Notes under the pieces: model-generated
What the model was told of the DNA's origin: nothing
Database searches by the model: none
What the model saw: only the letters and a program-made list of their open reading frames with translations
Shown here: piece by piece, positions 1 through 12,450 of the stretch
How positions within the stretch are numbered: the first letter of the stretch is position 1
Layout of the letters: each line of letters opens with the position of its first letter
Assembly (NCBI GenBank): GCA_018806985.1
Contig: JADANN010000070.1
Span: forward strand, 310,001-374,000
DNA: 64,000 bases
DNA from: Angiostrongylus vasorum
Taxonomy: Eukaryota; Nematoda; Chromadorea; Rhabditida; Metastrongylidae
Direction of reading: 5' to 3'
Made by a program: the position numbers and the translations under genes

Positions 1-1
1 G

Positions 2-286
2 CAACAACAACAAGCAGTTGCAGCCGCGAACATGATGCCCACACTTCCATATCCGTACTACCAGGGCTTGGTGTACTCTCCAGTACTTCAAGCTGCTGAT
101 CCATATCAGGCTGCTGTCACGCAGGCCGGTGTCCCTTGCAAACGTCCTGCCGTTGACAAGAATGGAGCTGTTGTGTACTCAGCGAATCCACAACCAGCTC
201 AGCAATTCACTCCCTACGTTCTACCGGGTCTTCAGGGCTATGTACCTGCTGTGTCATTCAGTGGGCCACTGCCACCTCGATACTAG
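2..286 (+). CDS. mbl-1: Muscleblind-like RNA-binding protein, C-terminal coding exon (5' partial)
   Basis: Frame 2 is open from the first base and reads a short polyglutamine run, an Ala/Val stretch, then a Pro/Tyr/Gln-rich tail ending at TAG (284-286). The segment CKRPAVDKNGAVVYSANP resembles the conserved KRPALEK-NGA block after the zinc fingers of muscleblind/MBNL proteins, and the polyQ plus low-complexity tail suits the C-terminal half of nematode MBL-1. Family knowledge: muscleblind proteins bind YGCY-type RNA through CCCH zinc fingers and regulate alternative splicing and mRNA localisation. The zinc fingers would lie upstream, outside the window. The first Met (32) is internal rather than a start. 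Alternative: another low-complexity RNA-binding protein. The assignment rests on one short block. Confidence 0.58.
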   Translation, partial: QQQQAVAAANMMPTLPYPYYQGLVYSPVLQAADPYQAAVTQAGVPCKRPAVDKNGAVVYSANPQPAQQFTPYVLPGLQGYVPAVSFSGPLPPRY

Positions 287-3200
287 AGCCAACGGGAAAA
301 TTCGTGTGGTCCCGTTGATGCCGGCCGTGGCCCCCTTTCTTCTCTCCGCCGTCCTCTGTGATCTTCAACGGTGATTATTTGCTTCGTGTGTAGTTCCACT
401 GTATAAAAACACTCTCCTCGGCTTTCATTCTTGTTTCAAATAGAACTAGCTAGTACAAACTCAATCGAAACCCTCAAATTCAAACATCCTTCTCTCTATC
501 GTTCTTGCCGCGGAGCCCTCGTTTCACGCTTTGATGGATGATCTCGTTCGGTCGGTGCTCGTCTCGCACGGGTTTTCTAGTCGGGCGCCGTGGGGCTTGG
601 CCTACGTCCGTGGCTTTGCTGTCCGTGACAGCTTGCTAAGTTTTTTTTCCTAATTTTCTTTATTTGAGTCGTTCAGTTTTTATTTTTCAACGTTCGGTTT
701 CAGATGACTTATTTCATAATCTGGTTCTCGTTTTCTTTTGTTTTTTTTTTTTTTTTAAATTTCTGGTGTCGTTGAGTACGTCCGCGATAATTGTTTTCAT
801 AGCGGGTAAGGGAGATACGAACAAACCCATTCGCTACTGTTCGTTTTATAGTATTTTTATTTGTTTGAATACTCTTATGAACACGTAGAGTTATGACTCG
901 AAACTTGTTTGGAAACTATATCTGTTTTATATGAACGACTTTTATGTGTTTTAATATTTTATCTATTAAAATATTATTTTTTAATTTTTCGTTTAATTTT
1001 TCTATGAGTTCTGTGAGTGCTTCTCGCAATGAAATTTGATGATTGTTCACGTTGGTTGAATGTAAGACGCTAGAACCGCTTTATGATGCCCCTTCTAAGG
1101 AAAAGAGTTTCTTTTTCCTCAATTATTACTTCATATTAAATGAAGTTAAATTGTTGTACTATTTGACATTTTTGTTCTAAACACTGTGTTTTCTTGACGT
1201 TTCAAGTCCATTCGATTTACTGTGTTTTAGGTTATCGATATTAATAATAAAATTCTACTTTTTGTTTTCTTTGCAGTGATATTTTTGGAGTAGATTTTTC
1301 CTTGTTGTCGTTCATCCCAGACAACGACATTGATGGTGTCGATCAGTGTTCTGTTTCTTGTTCTGAATTTCTCAGGATTCCATGTTTAAACTTTAGCACC
1401 AATCAGACAGACCGATTCAATTTTGTTTCAAGCTATGAATGTAAGTGGATGATACCGTTAAATAAACTGACATCATATAAGGCGATATGAGAAATCTGAG
1501 TGCTTTCAAAGAGGGCGAGAATGACACGTTGACGGATGAGCGGAATTGAGACCTCAAGATGTCGTTTGCGATAACATGAAAACCCCCTCAAACACATTGA
1601 GTGTTTGTCGTAATGACTAAACTGAGACGATGATCGAGAGACGTTAGAAATAAAACCGAATTGAACGGAATCGGAAGAATAGTGGACAAATATGTTCGAG
1701 AAATCCTTGAAAACCTTGATCGCCTAACAAAGCCGGCAACACGTTGTGCAATCTTTTAATTTTTCTACTTATAACCTCTCAAAGAACGCGTGTAGAACAA
1801 TAGGTAGAGGTGCCCTTGTAATGTGTACATAGTTCTTGGTTGGATCCGGCGAAGCCAGACTATCGGTTCCACCGGGGTCGGTGAGTGGTAGCAGATTTGT
1901 CTGGGAGGATGAAAGCCATCGACTTGATTCATGAACAGGGTACCATACGAATATGTCCACTACATAATGCATTCCTAAAGAAGCAATCTTCCCAACTCGT
2001 TCCTTTATATTCCCTCAGCATTCGCCATCAACTTTTTGTCATGGAACTGTCGTACTTTTACTTGGGAGCTAAACACCTAGGAAAACGAAAACCATTAAAT
2101 GAATCATGCGTTTAATAACACTAGGATGGACAAGGTAAGTCGTCCATCTTTTTGGATATCATACTGACAAAGATTCTTTCATCAGATTGTGGAACTCCAT
2201 GAGGTGCTGGCGATCAGTTCTGAGAGGTTTTTATATTTTAAGAAGAGCTGATGGACATTCTTTGTATTTGATGAAAATAATAGCTATTTAAGACTAATAT
2301 CAGGTAATCAAAGTTGTTATCATCCATCTGATAAGAAGGTGCAGTAAAACACATCATAGTGTTGAAGACGGTGAACATTCTTGTCGATTTAGCAGAAAAT
2401 TCTACAATATAGTGACAGTTAATGAATGGTTGAACATTTCGCTCATCGTAGAAAGTGTATACTCCAGAAGAAAATTAAAAAAAAACAAAGTGAATAATAT
2501 CATTTACATTAAGCAAAACAAAAAAGAAAAAAAGGAAGAACTGGTCAAAAGAAAAAAAGAGAAAACGAAAAACAAAAAAAAAATAGCACGCAAATTTCTC
2601 AAAATAACTCCATCGGGTCCGTTAACTACTTGAAATGTTTGTGTTACTTTGTCAACTTAGTCATAGAGAAGCTTTCCACTAACCCCTTACCTATTATTCC
2701 AATTTATCAATAGTATATGTCACTTTTTTTGTATCATCTAAGTGTAATCAGTGAATATATTCACTGTTGTTACAACTTGCCCTCCTTTAACTGTAAGAGG
2801 AACACAGAGGAGTTATCGCTAGAAGAACGTAACGTTATACTCCCAGTATTGTTATTGCTTGTAGTGGTTAATGTGTATGAAACATAGGATGGATATAGGA
2901 TGATGATTTGGTGCGAATGTGTTGGGAAGAACAGGGCGTGTTGTGTGTTGACAATGGATTGGGTTGCGGGCTAAGACGGAAATGAAGACGTCGCTTACGT
3001 TCGAAGCAATTGCCAGACAGATAGTAATGACGATAAATACCCGTGATCATACTGAAGAAGAATTTCTGATGCATCTCATCCCCAGCTCACCAGAAATTCA
3101 CGTTTAAAAAAGAGGAAGAAGCTCAAGAGAAGAAGAAGGGTTAACTACGGAAGGAAAAACAGAAACGAAACATTGAGTCCGAAAGAAATGATGGAACTAA

Positions 3201-3290
3201 ATATAGGCCTGTGAGTTTCGAAAGGCGTTCGTCTATTTTAAAGGAAAATAAAAGGCCATTATATGTGATTGGCACATTGGACACACATAT
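287..3290. other. Non-coding flank, mostly 3' UTR or intergenic
   Basis: AT-rich sequence with homopolymer tracts (T run near 735-755, A-rich 2520-2590) and no convincing exon. 1780-1950 weakly resembles SINE family A, sharing GCAGATTTGTCTGGGAGGAT-like text, and may be an old copy. Short ORFs here look like chance. Confidence 0.5.
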
Positions 3291-3295
3291 CGAGA

Positions 3296-3334
3296 TATAT
3301 ATATATATATATACTATATATATAAAGGGCCCTT

Positions 3335-3378
<44 letters not shown>
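3296..3378. repeat. (TA)n microsatellite interrupted by a perfect palindrome
   Basis: Two TA runs flank a GGGCCC-centred palindrome at 3317-3342. All 26 bases pair with their mirror partners. Peptides read through this are artefacts. Confidence 0.9.
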
Positions 3379-3383
<5 letters not shown>

Positions 3384-3390
3384 TTATACA

Positions 3391-3659
3391 AAAGGGTGCG
3401 TGGTGCATTGGTCGGAGGCGTCCTTCAATACACACGCGGAATCGATCCCAGCGCTCATGACCCACCAAGCCTTCCACCCCTCCGGGTTCGAGAAATTGGT
3501 ACAAGACTTCTAGCAGCACTAGCTCGACACATCAGTAGGCCACCGCGAGTCATTGTAAAGGCCAGATATGCATTAAATCACCTCCAACGATGCTTAATGA
3601 AGTCGAATACATGACGCATCCCTCAGGGATTGATCAGCCCCGAGAACTTTATCCTTTTG
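3391..3659 (+). repeat. tRNA-derived SINE, family A, near full length
   Basis: About 270 bp. It starts with a Pol III A-box-like TGGTGCATTGG (3401-3411, 10 of 11 consensus positions), followed by TCGGAGGCG and a B-box-like GGAATCGATCCC. The central core reads CAAGCCTTCCACCCCTCC and AAATTGGTACAAGACTTCT. The 3' part includes GATGCTTAATGAAGTCGAAT and CCCTCAGGGATTGATCA, ending in TTTATCCTTTTG. Related copies lie at 5480, 7187, 17397, 23640, 30010 and 40800. Confidence 0.8.
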
Positions 3660-3947
3660 TTATCGCTGCCTGTTGTCGTCTATTACCACTTACAGTATCC
3701 CGCAAATGTTACCAGTTACTGTTACTAGAAAGAGTAGATTATTTCTCGTTCATCTGTTGAATAATTTGGACCTACAGCCTGCTAATCACATTTCCACCCC
3801 ATATCTATGTATTTTAAATAGATTTTAGTGTTACTACAGAGGTAGTGCGTTCTGTAATATCTTACTACTCCGATCGTAGTCTGGATAGCCGTAGCAGTGT
3901 TCTTCTATAGAGCGTGCAACTCTTATGAACGCTTTATCCTTTTTATC

Positions 3948-4001
<54 letters not shown>

Positions 4002-4711
4002 AATTACCGACGATTGACATTGATGGTCGGAAAATCTGAAGCAGGTGTGTAAAAATAAGGAAAAAGGAAACCAACTTATATAAAATTTGATTCCCATAAT
4101 ATCACCTTAAACAAACACATTTACACAGTTTTCATATCACGCGAGAAACTTGCTTGTGATGTGAGCAGTGCAGTGAGTTAACATAATGGCGAGTACCATC
4201 AACGGCTTTGTAAGTAATTTGAAACTTTAGATGCAGTAGGCACGTTGTTGGCTATGGTAAACTGAAAATCAGCATTCGAATGCTAGCTATTCGCTCATCT
4301 CTTCTACAAGTTCACGTTAGTTCAAAATTTTAGGAACAGAGCTCGAAAGAGCAAAAATTTTTTAACGTTAGGCAGCAAACTACCTATACTTAGCATCCCA
4401 CCGAAGAAAAAATTCACAGAAGGGCATCACGTTAAAACTTGATCTTACCCGTGAACTCGAACGAGCCCAAGGCCTGAATAGCTCAGATTTGCGACATGGG
4501 TAAACGGAGACATTGCTGGTGTCTGCTCCAGCTATTCGGTGTTTCAGGCGATGAGAACAGTTTGACGTCGGAGTTTTTACTAAATAATCTGATTGATATA
4601 AGCTATTACTAAACGCATTTTGCAAGCAGACAATCCCTGCAATTTTTGAAAAACAACTTTGCTTAACCTTATCGTGAACAACTATTACTTTTTTTGTAAT
4701 GACAAGCTTTA
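3660..4711. other. Unassigned, with a (TA)n run and one start-plus-donor signal
   Basis: A (TA)n microsatellite lies at 3950-3997. At 4186 an ATG opens eight codons that run directly into a consensus donor (GTAAGT at 4210), which could be a short first exon. No partner exon was found, so I do not call a gene. Confidence 0.4.
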
Positions 4712-5135
4712 AGTGGCGGATAGCATAGTGGTAGTGATACCCGTCATCATGAGCAGGGTGCTAGTTGGATTCAGCACCATGCTAACCAAGCCTCTCATCC
4801 CTCCTGAGTCGTGAAATTGGTACCGGACTTGTCTGGAAAGAAAAATCGCTTTCTGTGATCCAATTGGGAACGCTCCAGTCCGGCTATCTCAGGACTCCAG
4901 GAAGAACTGCTCGACCAGCATTATACGACATTCAAGATGAAATGAAAATCCTCAAGCAGCATCCGAAGCCACACGTAAAAACTTGGAAGATCTTCGTGGT
5001 CGATGGATGCGAGGAAACGAATTGGATGTAGGAAGTAATGGGGTACGCGCAGTAGAGGTGAAGATGGATCATGTAAAATAAAATAAAATAAAATAAAATA
5101 AAATAAAATAAAATAAAATAAAACAAAATGAAAAT
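4712..5135 (+). repeat. tRNA-derived SINE, family E, full length with (AAAAT)n tail
   Basis: The head has a perfect A-box match TAGCATAGTGG (TRGYNNARNGG). The middle CAAGCCTCTCATCCCTCC and GAAATTGGTACCGGACTTG is nearly identical to the core of family A although the heads differ. The 3' body (CTCGACCAGCATTATACGAC, then AAAATCCTCAAGCAG) recurs at 39165, 39730 and 42235. A pentanucleotide AAAAT tract (5075-5130) forms the tail. Confidence 0.78.
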
Positions 5136-5477
5136 AAAAATGACGGGCTTTTGCCTCAAATAACTGCTGTTTAAACTCGATTCGAATCATTATCTTTTTA
5201 AAAAAAACGTGAAGGCGCTTTAACGTCCACTACAACAAGGAGTAAATTTTGAATAAGTTTGTCAACACAACGAAAAAATTTCTGTGGTCTTAAAAAAAAT
5301 GGGCTGACGAATATTGAAGTTGGTAAGCTGAATGGAAAATGAGAGTTTTCTGGAATTTTCAGTATGATGAAATCTTTAGCGACCAGACTGCTGAATTTCA
5401 CAGGATCAACTAAAAGCTTTTTGTAAAAAATTTCGCTTAGTAGCTTTTATGTTCTAATGGGATAGTTCGGTCGAATG
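5136..5477. other. Unassigned intergenic DNA
   Basis: No homology, repeat or splice-bounded ORF recognised. Confidence 0.4.
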
Positions 5478-5745
5478 TAGGGTAATGCTTTGAGGTGCCT
5501 CACAATACACATCTGTTGGTCGGTTTGATCACACGCCCCTGACAAAACAAAGCCTAAATACCTCTCGCATTCTACCACATTCCTCTGGGAGGGTAAAAAA
5601 AATGATTCGATTTATCGGTGAGCCACTGCAATTGATTGAATAGGTCAAATGTGCATTCAACTACCTCTAATGGTGGTACATATGGACAAATGCATTGCGA
5701 ACCCTCAGAGATAGATTAACACCGAAAGTTTTATCTCTTCATTTT
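5478..5745 (+). repeat. SINE family A, diverged copy
   Basis: Shares the family order: GAGGTGCCTCACAATACACA near the head, then a tract like CATTCAACTACCTCTAATGG, then ACCCTCAGAGATAGATTAAC and TTTATCTCTT at the end. Much more diverged than the copies at 3391 and 30010. Confidence 0.55.
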
Positions 5746-5814
5746 TTTGCACGAAGAGACTAACAATTCACTAAAAACCTTTGAAAAAAATGGCAGTGAT
5801 CGATAGAACTAGGT

Positions 5815-5950
5815 GAGGGACAGCCGAAACGAAGGACCCGCATGGTGTGGTGAACGCGTTACTTTCCGGAAACGATGATATTGCGTTCGTTCTCCCAGCG
5901 CAGAAACGTGCGGTCCGGAGTTTTGTAAATATCTCAGCATTATAGAAATT
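5815..5950 (+). repeat. tRNA-derived SINE, family B
   Basis: Pattern ATGGTGTGGTGAACGCGTTA, then TTGCGTTCGTTCTCCC (B-box region), then GTGCGGTCCGGAGTTTTG and AAATATCTCAGCATTATAG. The same order occurs at 8290, 10325, 16455, 27335, 27590, 38425 and 38785. Confidence 0.7.
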
Positions 5951-6250
5951 CACTAGAAGTTCTCGATTTACAGAGATGTGGGTATACTGAGTTCACATCG
6001 ATAAATGACAGAGGAAGCTTTAATTGGTATACCGTTGACATAAAATTGTCACATTTCCCACAAAACGAAAGTTGGCTTTCAACCTTCAATTTCAAAAAAA
6101 AACTGATGTTTCAATTAAATTAAGCTTGACTAAGCGAAATGAGAACCAATAGAATTTGTTTGCTCTCTTTTTCTTAACAGTGAAAGAAAATAACTAGAAT
6201 TTATAAGTCATTGTTATGGAGATACAGCCGAGCCTCTGAAGGTGATTCCA
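5951..6250. other. Unassigned intergenic DNA
   Basis: AT-rich, with nothing recognised. Confidence 0.4.
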
Positions 6251-6640
6251 CACTTGAATACTTGAACACTTGAACGGCCCCCTCATCACTGGTTGTGTGG
6301 GCTCCAGTATAACCACCATTTATTGGAGATTTGCTGGTTAAGCCATTGTGGTTCTCTGGAATCCCGTGGTCAGCCTGGCCAAAGTCTGCCCCAAGTCTTC
6401 ACCACCACGAGCAATCGGAGATCTTGTGAATCAGAGGGAGATTTGCCACCACGCAACTTCGATACCAGGATGGTGGCAGATCCTGGTATTGGTTTAATCT
6501 TAGCTAGTATTCCTGACGGAAACGCCGGACTCCTCAGCTTGGGAGATCCTGCCGGGGTAGCGAATCCCCCCGCTGTCTATCGCAGTCCGATACCCAGGAA
6601 CACCTCCCAGCCACGATAAGGCGGTAAACCTTTGGGAGTG
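6251..6640 (-). repeat. SINE-like repeat, family C (shares 3' end with an RTE LINE)
   Basis: About 390 bp. Read on the minus strand it begins GGTTTACCGCCTTATCGTGG, passes GACAGCGGGGGGATTCGC and ACCAATACCAGGATCTGCC, and ends with a segment equivalent to GGCCCGCACAACTAGTGAGGACGGGCCGTCC. That last segment is also the 3' end of the RTE fragment at 14262-15031. Five copies lie in the window. Confidence 0.75.
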
Positions 6641-7186
6641 GTGATTCCATATAAAGTTCATAATTATGTTTTACCAATGCATGATTTCACTGACCCAAAA
6701 AGTGGTAACAAAGTACAAAAAAAACCCACAACAAGGATTACAGCGCGTTTATTTCATCAAAATCATGTTTACAGCATCACTGCTTAGTATAAAAACCGAT
6801 TTCTACTGGTTTTGCTTTGGTTCGGGAGAACATAGTTAACGAGCGAATGATTCCCGAACGAATTCGCAATAAACGAGCACCACGAATCAACCAGGCCGCA
6901 AACTTTTAGGAAAAAACCAGACCGATCGACCAATAAAAAAATTGGGGAAGATGAAGAAACAACGCTATTAAAAAGTTATTGCACTAGTTCTTTACCACAT
7001 TATTTCGGGTGAACATTTATACCATCTTAGGATTTACCAGCTCACCAACCTATACGTCGCCAAACATCCTTCTGTACAGGAGATCGGAGCTGAAGCCTCT
7101 GTGTCCATCACTCGTGATAATTATTTTAGATTTTAATAACTTCGCCGAAAGTTTAGCTAGGTGGCAAGTACAGCCCTAGAATAGTA
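6641..7186. other. Unassigned intergenic DNA
   Basis: No coding or repeat signal recognised. Confidence 0.4.
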
Positions 7187-7475
7187 TTAAAGGATAAAGG
7201 GTAAAGTTCTTGACCTTTATCAAAATCTGAGGGATGTGCCATTTATTCAACTTCATCAAGCATCGCTGGAGGTTATGAATGAACATTTGGTCATTAAAAT
7301 CACTCGCGGTGGCTTACCGATGTATGGAGCCAATGCTGCTATCCTCCCAGACAAGCAAGGTACCAATATGTCAACCCAGGAAGGATGTAAGGTTTGGTGG
7401 CCCTGGAGAGCGAGAGTCGATCTTATGTGATTTCCAAGGCACCTCCGACCACTGCACTAAACGCACCCTTTTGGA
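7187..7475 (-). repeat. SINE family A crossing the outer border of the left palindrome arm
   Basis: Minus-oriented copy with the head at about 7475 (AGTGCAGTGGTCGGAGGTGCC) and a tail ending AAGAACTTTACCCTTTATCC near 7190. The large inverted repeat stops at 7227, inside this element, so the tail is present here but missing from the mirror copy. Confidence 0.75.
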
Positions 7476-9836
7476 TAATATTATTCGCTACTAGAATGCT
7501 AAAACATCATTGCGTTTTCAAAAGTTACAAGGAATCGTGCAAACTCGGAACAATTCCAATCCATCTAGAAGTTTTCTTTTTGGGCAAAATACTATTTCTT
7601 TGCAGTCCCACATCAGAGCTCTTCCAGAGTTAGGAGCATTCCCAGCCATAATGAAATACTACACCATTGAAGTGTAAGACACTGTTGAAACGTAAGCTAT
7701 CAGAACTCTCAATTGGTACTAAAACAAATTCGAACACGCTGGCAATTCGATTGATTTACAACCTCTCCACGGCTGTCTCAACACTATTGTAGGCAGAAAG
7801 TGTTACAATGACAGAGCTATGAATCATTTGATTACATGTACCATATTCGTGATTTCTGCTTTTGCATGTGATAGCAAATAAACGAATAGGTCGCTTTGTC
7901 CTCCACTAAAGAGCGCAGATGAATAAATTAAGCTCACACAGCTGTCAAAGTGTTTAACTAGATGGTGACAAGAATGGAAAGTGGTGGAGAGTCTGAAGTT
8001 GTAGTAATTTAATTTGATACTTGGGCAGATCATCATAAAGAGTGGTGAAAGCTTGAGTACTTGCAAATATAGTTGACTTGTTTTCTTTGATGATAAAGAT
8101 TACACGATTTTTTTAATACCCTTCCATGAAAAAGTAATAGGCGGTAGAAAAAAATGTTATACTCTGACATTTCGACTACAGCCATGCCATAACTGGGTTC
8201 AATGCTGATTTGTGCTCTTTGTATCAGTCCAACTGACGGGTCATTGCTGATGGCACGGTTAGGGTAAAAAAATGGCTGAGAGAAAAGTAGAGCGAGAAAC
8301 TTAATGGTGCAATGGGTAACTCGTGAGGCTCCGAAAGGCTAACTGCCAGTTCGAATCTGGACTGAGGTTCAAGTTTTGTAAATATCTCGGCAATGCTGTG
8401 GTAGTATTTCACCCATTCCTTGAAAAAAGTAATAAGTAGTAGATAAAAAGTCATGTAATGTAACATTGTTATAAGTTTTTGTTGAGCTAGTGTTTCAGCA
8501 CCTTCGCTTTTTTCGGAGCTACGATGATTTGAGATGATGACAAACATCCTCCCGTCCTTTCGATTTCGATTTTCGTTAACGGATCGAGTCGAATCTTCTG
8601 GTGCGCGGAATCGCTAGGTAGACGTAACCTCACTCGGCAGCGCTTCTCAATATAGGATTGTGGTCGATTAAGTGATGATCCTTAGATAATATTATGTTTC
8701 CCTCCAGACCATTCATCGTGTGGCAGTCGACAGTAATATTTGCTGTCACATTGCGGAACAATAAATTTGCGAACGGAGTTTTATTTAATCCCTGTATGAT
8801 TAATCAGTATATTTTAAAGAAGATCAGGACGCTGAAACTTTGGCCAGATCGGGTTTTTTTCAATCAATTTTGTGCCAGCTTATCAAAGAAAAGGGAAAAA
8901 TACCTTGATTATTTATGCAGAGGGTGAATGAACTTTGGTTTTTACAATTATATGAAGCACATTTATAAGAGTGCTGAAAATGGCAAACATTGTTAAATCT
9001 GATACAGCGGTTAATGGAGAAAGTGGGAAGGATACTAATGTGATGGTCTGACAGGAGCTGTGATATGTCAGATTGTCATTACATAGTAAACCGACAACTG
9101 CACCCCGTGGCTCGTCCTCGTCATAAAACTTTTTGAAACTCGGGAATAACTCCTTTCAAAAATTTTTTTTTGAAAGGAATCCACAGGTTTAATTTTAGTA
9201 ACGACATCGTTTGATACGATTGAGTGAAGTCGTCGCTCGCCCACCACATATAGAAACTCTGGACTGTGAATGAGAAGAAAAAAATCAAGGACTGGAAAGA
9301 ACGCTTCAGTCTAAACTCGCTATTCTTACAATGTTATTCATTTCATGATGAAGTATTGAAGTTTTTGCAAAGCAACTCTTTATCAATGGATGGCTTTTAT
9401 TGTAAGGAACTCGTGATTTTTAGATTTACTTGATACTTGAACATTTAGTTTTCATTAAGCATGAGCGTTTCAGCACAATTTTTGTTCGTCTAATGATTTT
9501 CGGGACAAGAAAGTTTATTTCTTAAGGTATCGAGATGGACGTAGTGGAATTCTGCATTCTCACTGCGTCATCGTCACTGGAACTCATTAGCCGTTGTGGA
9601 TCTAAGAATAATTCGCCACCTTACGAAAGGCTTTTGTTAAGATAGCAACGCTGATCAGAGTTTGCGCCAGCGTTTCTCAGACACCACTCGTTGACTCCCC
9701 CCCGATGAAAGGAACACATTCCATCTTGCTACCAAGGTTCTGAAGTGACAATTGATGTTAGGTTACTCTTTGAACCACGACTACTTGTTGAGATACTTGG
9801 ATACCTGGACGGCCCGTCCTCACTAGTTGTGCGGGC
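7227..9836 (+). repeat. Left arm of a 2.61 kb near-perfect inverted repeat
   Basis: Reverse-complementary to 15032-17645. Paired coordinates sum to 24866-24872 along the whole arm, so only a few small indels separate them (for example a T run at 8866 and an A/T run near 9165). The arm contains part of SINE A, a SINE B copy and otherwise unassigned DNA. Every ORF in it has an exact partner in the other arm. The left arm continues into complete SINEs at both ends, suggesting it is the source copy. Confidence 0.95.
8290..8420 (+). repeat. SINE family B, left-arm copy
   Basis: Perfect A-box TGGTGCAATGG, B-box-like AGTTCGAATCT (9 of 11), then TTTTGTAAATATCTCGGCAA and GGTAGTATTTCAC. The clearest Pol III promoter among the family B copies. 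The arm duplication carries it to 16455-16585. Confidence 0.72.
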
Positions 9837-10178
9837 CCCAGCATAATCACCATATTCCGGAGATTTCCTGGTTGAGCCACTGTGGTTGCCTGGAATCCCG
9901 AGGACTGCCTGGCCAAAGTGCCCCCAGGTCGTCACCACGACAGGCAGTCGCAGCCCTTGTGGATCAGAAGGAAGTTTGCCGCCACGCGACTAGTTTGATA
10001 GCAGGGCGGTAGTGGATCCTGGTATTAGTTCATTCTTAGCTGGGCTTTCTGATGGAAACGCCAGACTTCTTCTCAGCATGGGAGACCCTGCAAGGAGGAT
10101 GAATCTCCGGCAGAGCATCACAGCCCAGTACTCAGAAACATCTCCCAGCCACGACGAGGCCGTAAACCGTTCGGAGGA
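9790..10178 (-). repeat. SINE-like family C crossing the inner border of the left arm
   Basis: Full-length minus copy. Its 3' tail (9790-9836, GGATACCTGGACGGCCCGTC) lies inside the palindrome arm and its body (9837-10178) lies in the spacer. The mirror arm keeps only the tail. Confidence 0.78.
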
Positions 10179-10324
10179 GTGAAAAGTTAACTATGTGATT
10201 TTGACTACAGCTTCATTTTAGATGGGTTCAATGGGGATTTGTGCTCACCAGATCAATCTTATTAACGGATAAATGATGATTGCACTGGTAGATAGAGAAC
10301 CAGCTAAGAGAAAGGCGAAACAAA

Positions 10325-10455
10325 GGACCAGCAAGGTGTGGTGGTGAACAGGTTATCCTCCGAAAAGGGTAATAGTATTCGATCCCCACCGCAGACACCA
10401 CCGGTCCGGAGTTTTCCAAATATTTCAGCATCATTGTGTACTTATTGTGATCATA
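10325..10455 (+). repeat. SINE family B
   Basis: Contains GGTGTGGTGGTGAACAGGTT, GTATTCGATCCCCACCGCAG (B box close to consensus) and CGGTCCGGAGTTTTCCAAAT, ending ATCATATTTCAC. Confidence 0.7.
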
Positions 10456-12450
10456 TTTCACATCATAATCTGCCATTAAAAAGATACCGGGTAAATGAAA
10501 TTACTAAATTGTGATGATGAGATGTTTGACAAGCCCACAGCCTCGAACTCATGGTTACTCTTTCCTAGAGCTCACCTGCTAGGCATTGCTACCTCTCTCA
10601 ATTTAAAACATGTCTTTCCGGTCAGTAAAGTGCAACTTGTTGAATCGTCGTTGCAGAGAACGATAGTCCAAATGTAGTTGTCCATTGAGCGCAAGTGTTT
10701 ATGCTGCTCTTATTCTCCAGGTATCATCCAATGGTACAACGCACCCCTAGAGCTTCATAGGCAGTTACCATTTCCAGACATCATGCCATTAGAAGGGTTA
10801 TGCTCTTCAATTTCGTCCTTGCTTTTTTTTGTTTCGCTAGACGGCTACTACAAACCGCGTTCCACTATTCGGAAACGGTCATTATTTAGATCAATAAAAT
10901 AGCAAGATTCATGCGGATCCTAAACGAGGTCACAAATAATCGTAGAGTACGGCCAGAAAGTGTTGTGATTACGCTTTGCGGAATCTCCAAAAAATTAGTA
11001 GATGACGGTAAATGCTATTCTTTCTGCGATTCGTGGTCACTGCATTAGGTGTCAATCCACTTTTAGGTTGTTTAAGAGGAACTCAATGCTATAGTGGATG
11101 CTTATTATGAGTTTAGGACACTTCACAGTCAGAAACCGTAATTGTCAATGTTCACTGTAATAGTGCTAACGAAGCGACACATTGCTCGTTTCGCTGTGAA
11201 CGACGCTCACCTATTGCAAATGGCGTAGAGGGAAGGAAAAGTACATCCACAGAACAACTTTCTTAAAAGCTAACCTGCTGGTGAAGCAAAGTATTTAAAA
11301 AGGGTGTTAGATCGATGAAGAAGTGAGTCGTATACAAATCAAGCCTTAGCACGCTAGCTGGTTGGTTGAGGAAGTTACACTTGACTCACTTTTCTCGACC
11401 GTTTATTTTGCGACAAAGAGGCCTAGTAAAACACACTTTGTTTTTCACCCGCTGGTTTTTCCCACACACATCCTGAGGCGAGTGTTGACCCGAAGGTCTA
11501 CACCTCCCATTTAGGAGCACAGAAAAACCTTTTTTTGAACTAGTTCATTGCTCAGTAATGTGACTGGTTACTGAATATTATTTCAATTTCAATTACTCTG
11601 ATGAATGTTGATTATTGTGTAGCATGAGCAGGTATGGGGAATACAGAAATGGGCTCAAAAGAAAAACGCGGAAGACACTTCCAAATGCTGACAGCAATGT
11701 GGTTTCATATGGACCATGGTAACAAGTAGTTGCCAGTACAATGTGTACACCTAGAGCGACAGAGCATCTCTTCTTATAAATTGCTGTCCCCAACTCGAAG
11801 TCCCATGGTTAGCGAGAAATTGTCGCCTAATGTAGAAAAATAATTAAGCCTCAACACAACACGATAATAGGAGTCGTTCCACTGGCCCGCCATACAAAGT
11901 TATGCGTCTAGTCACTGCTTCTTTCTCTGTGCGAAGGATCACCGACTTTCTTACGAGAACTTTTACTGAAGATGACACCTGTGACCGCTATGTCAATCAC
12001 ATCTGCAAAAGTCAGTTATCCACGAAGAAATCTACCGACAGACACATGAAGATTAACGAAATTTCTTGCTACTGACAAGATTTGAAACAAATCTTTTACG
12101 CTGAACTTTTACCACTGCTAGATGACTACCGACTATCATCAGTTCTACTACTAAAATTCAGAAGTTGGATTTGCGAAATGCAGCAGTGCTTTCTTGCCTT
12201 ATGACAGTACCAAGCACACATTGCGTTACATGGTAACTTCCGAATTCATCTGAGAAGTTCTACCATTTCTTTTCCCTCAAAGGTCTTCAATGACCAGGTG
12301 TAATCCAAAAATGATAGTCTTGAGCAAGCACTCCACCCGTCATTGGTAAAGGTGGATGTCTGGCATAGCAAACGTTGTTGTACCGAGGGAGAAAATTCTC
12401 TTTCTAGCTGCACAGGTTTTTTCCACCATCAGTGTATCTTTATATGCCAG
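10456..12450. other. Palindrome spacer: mostly unassigned, probably upstream part of the next gene
   Basis: One open stretch, 11846-12074 (+), reads a plausible basic segment with CDRYVNHICK, but it has no clear splice borders. Nothing else recognised. Upstream exons of the gene at 12451 should lie here if it is intact. Confidence 0.35.

Noticed and set aside
8290..8420. A genuine tRNA gene
   Set aside because: A and B boxes are present, but no acceptor stem or cloverleaf closes around them, and the same unit is dispersed as a SINE.
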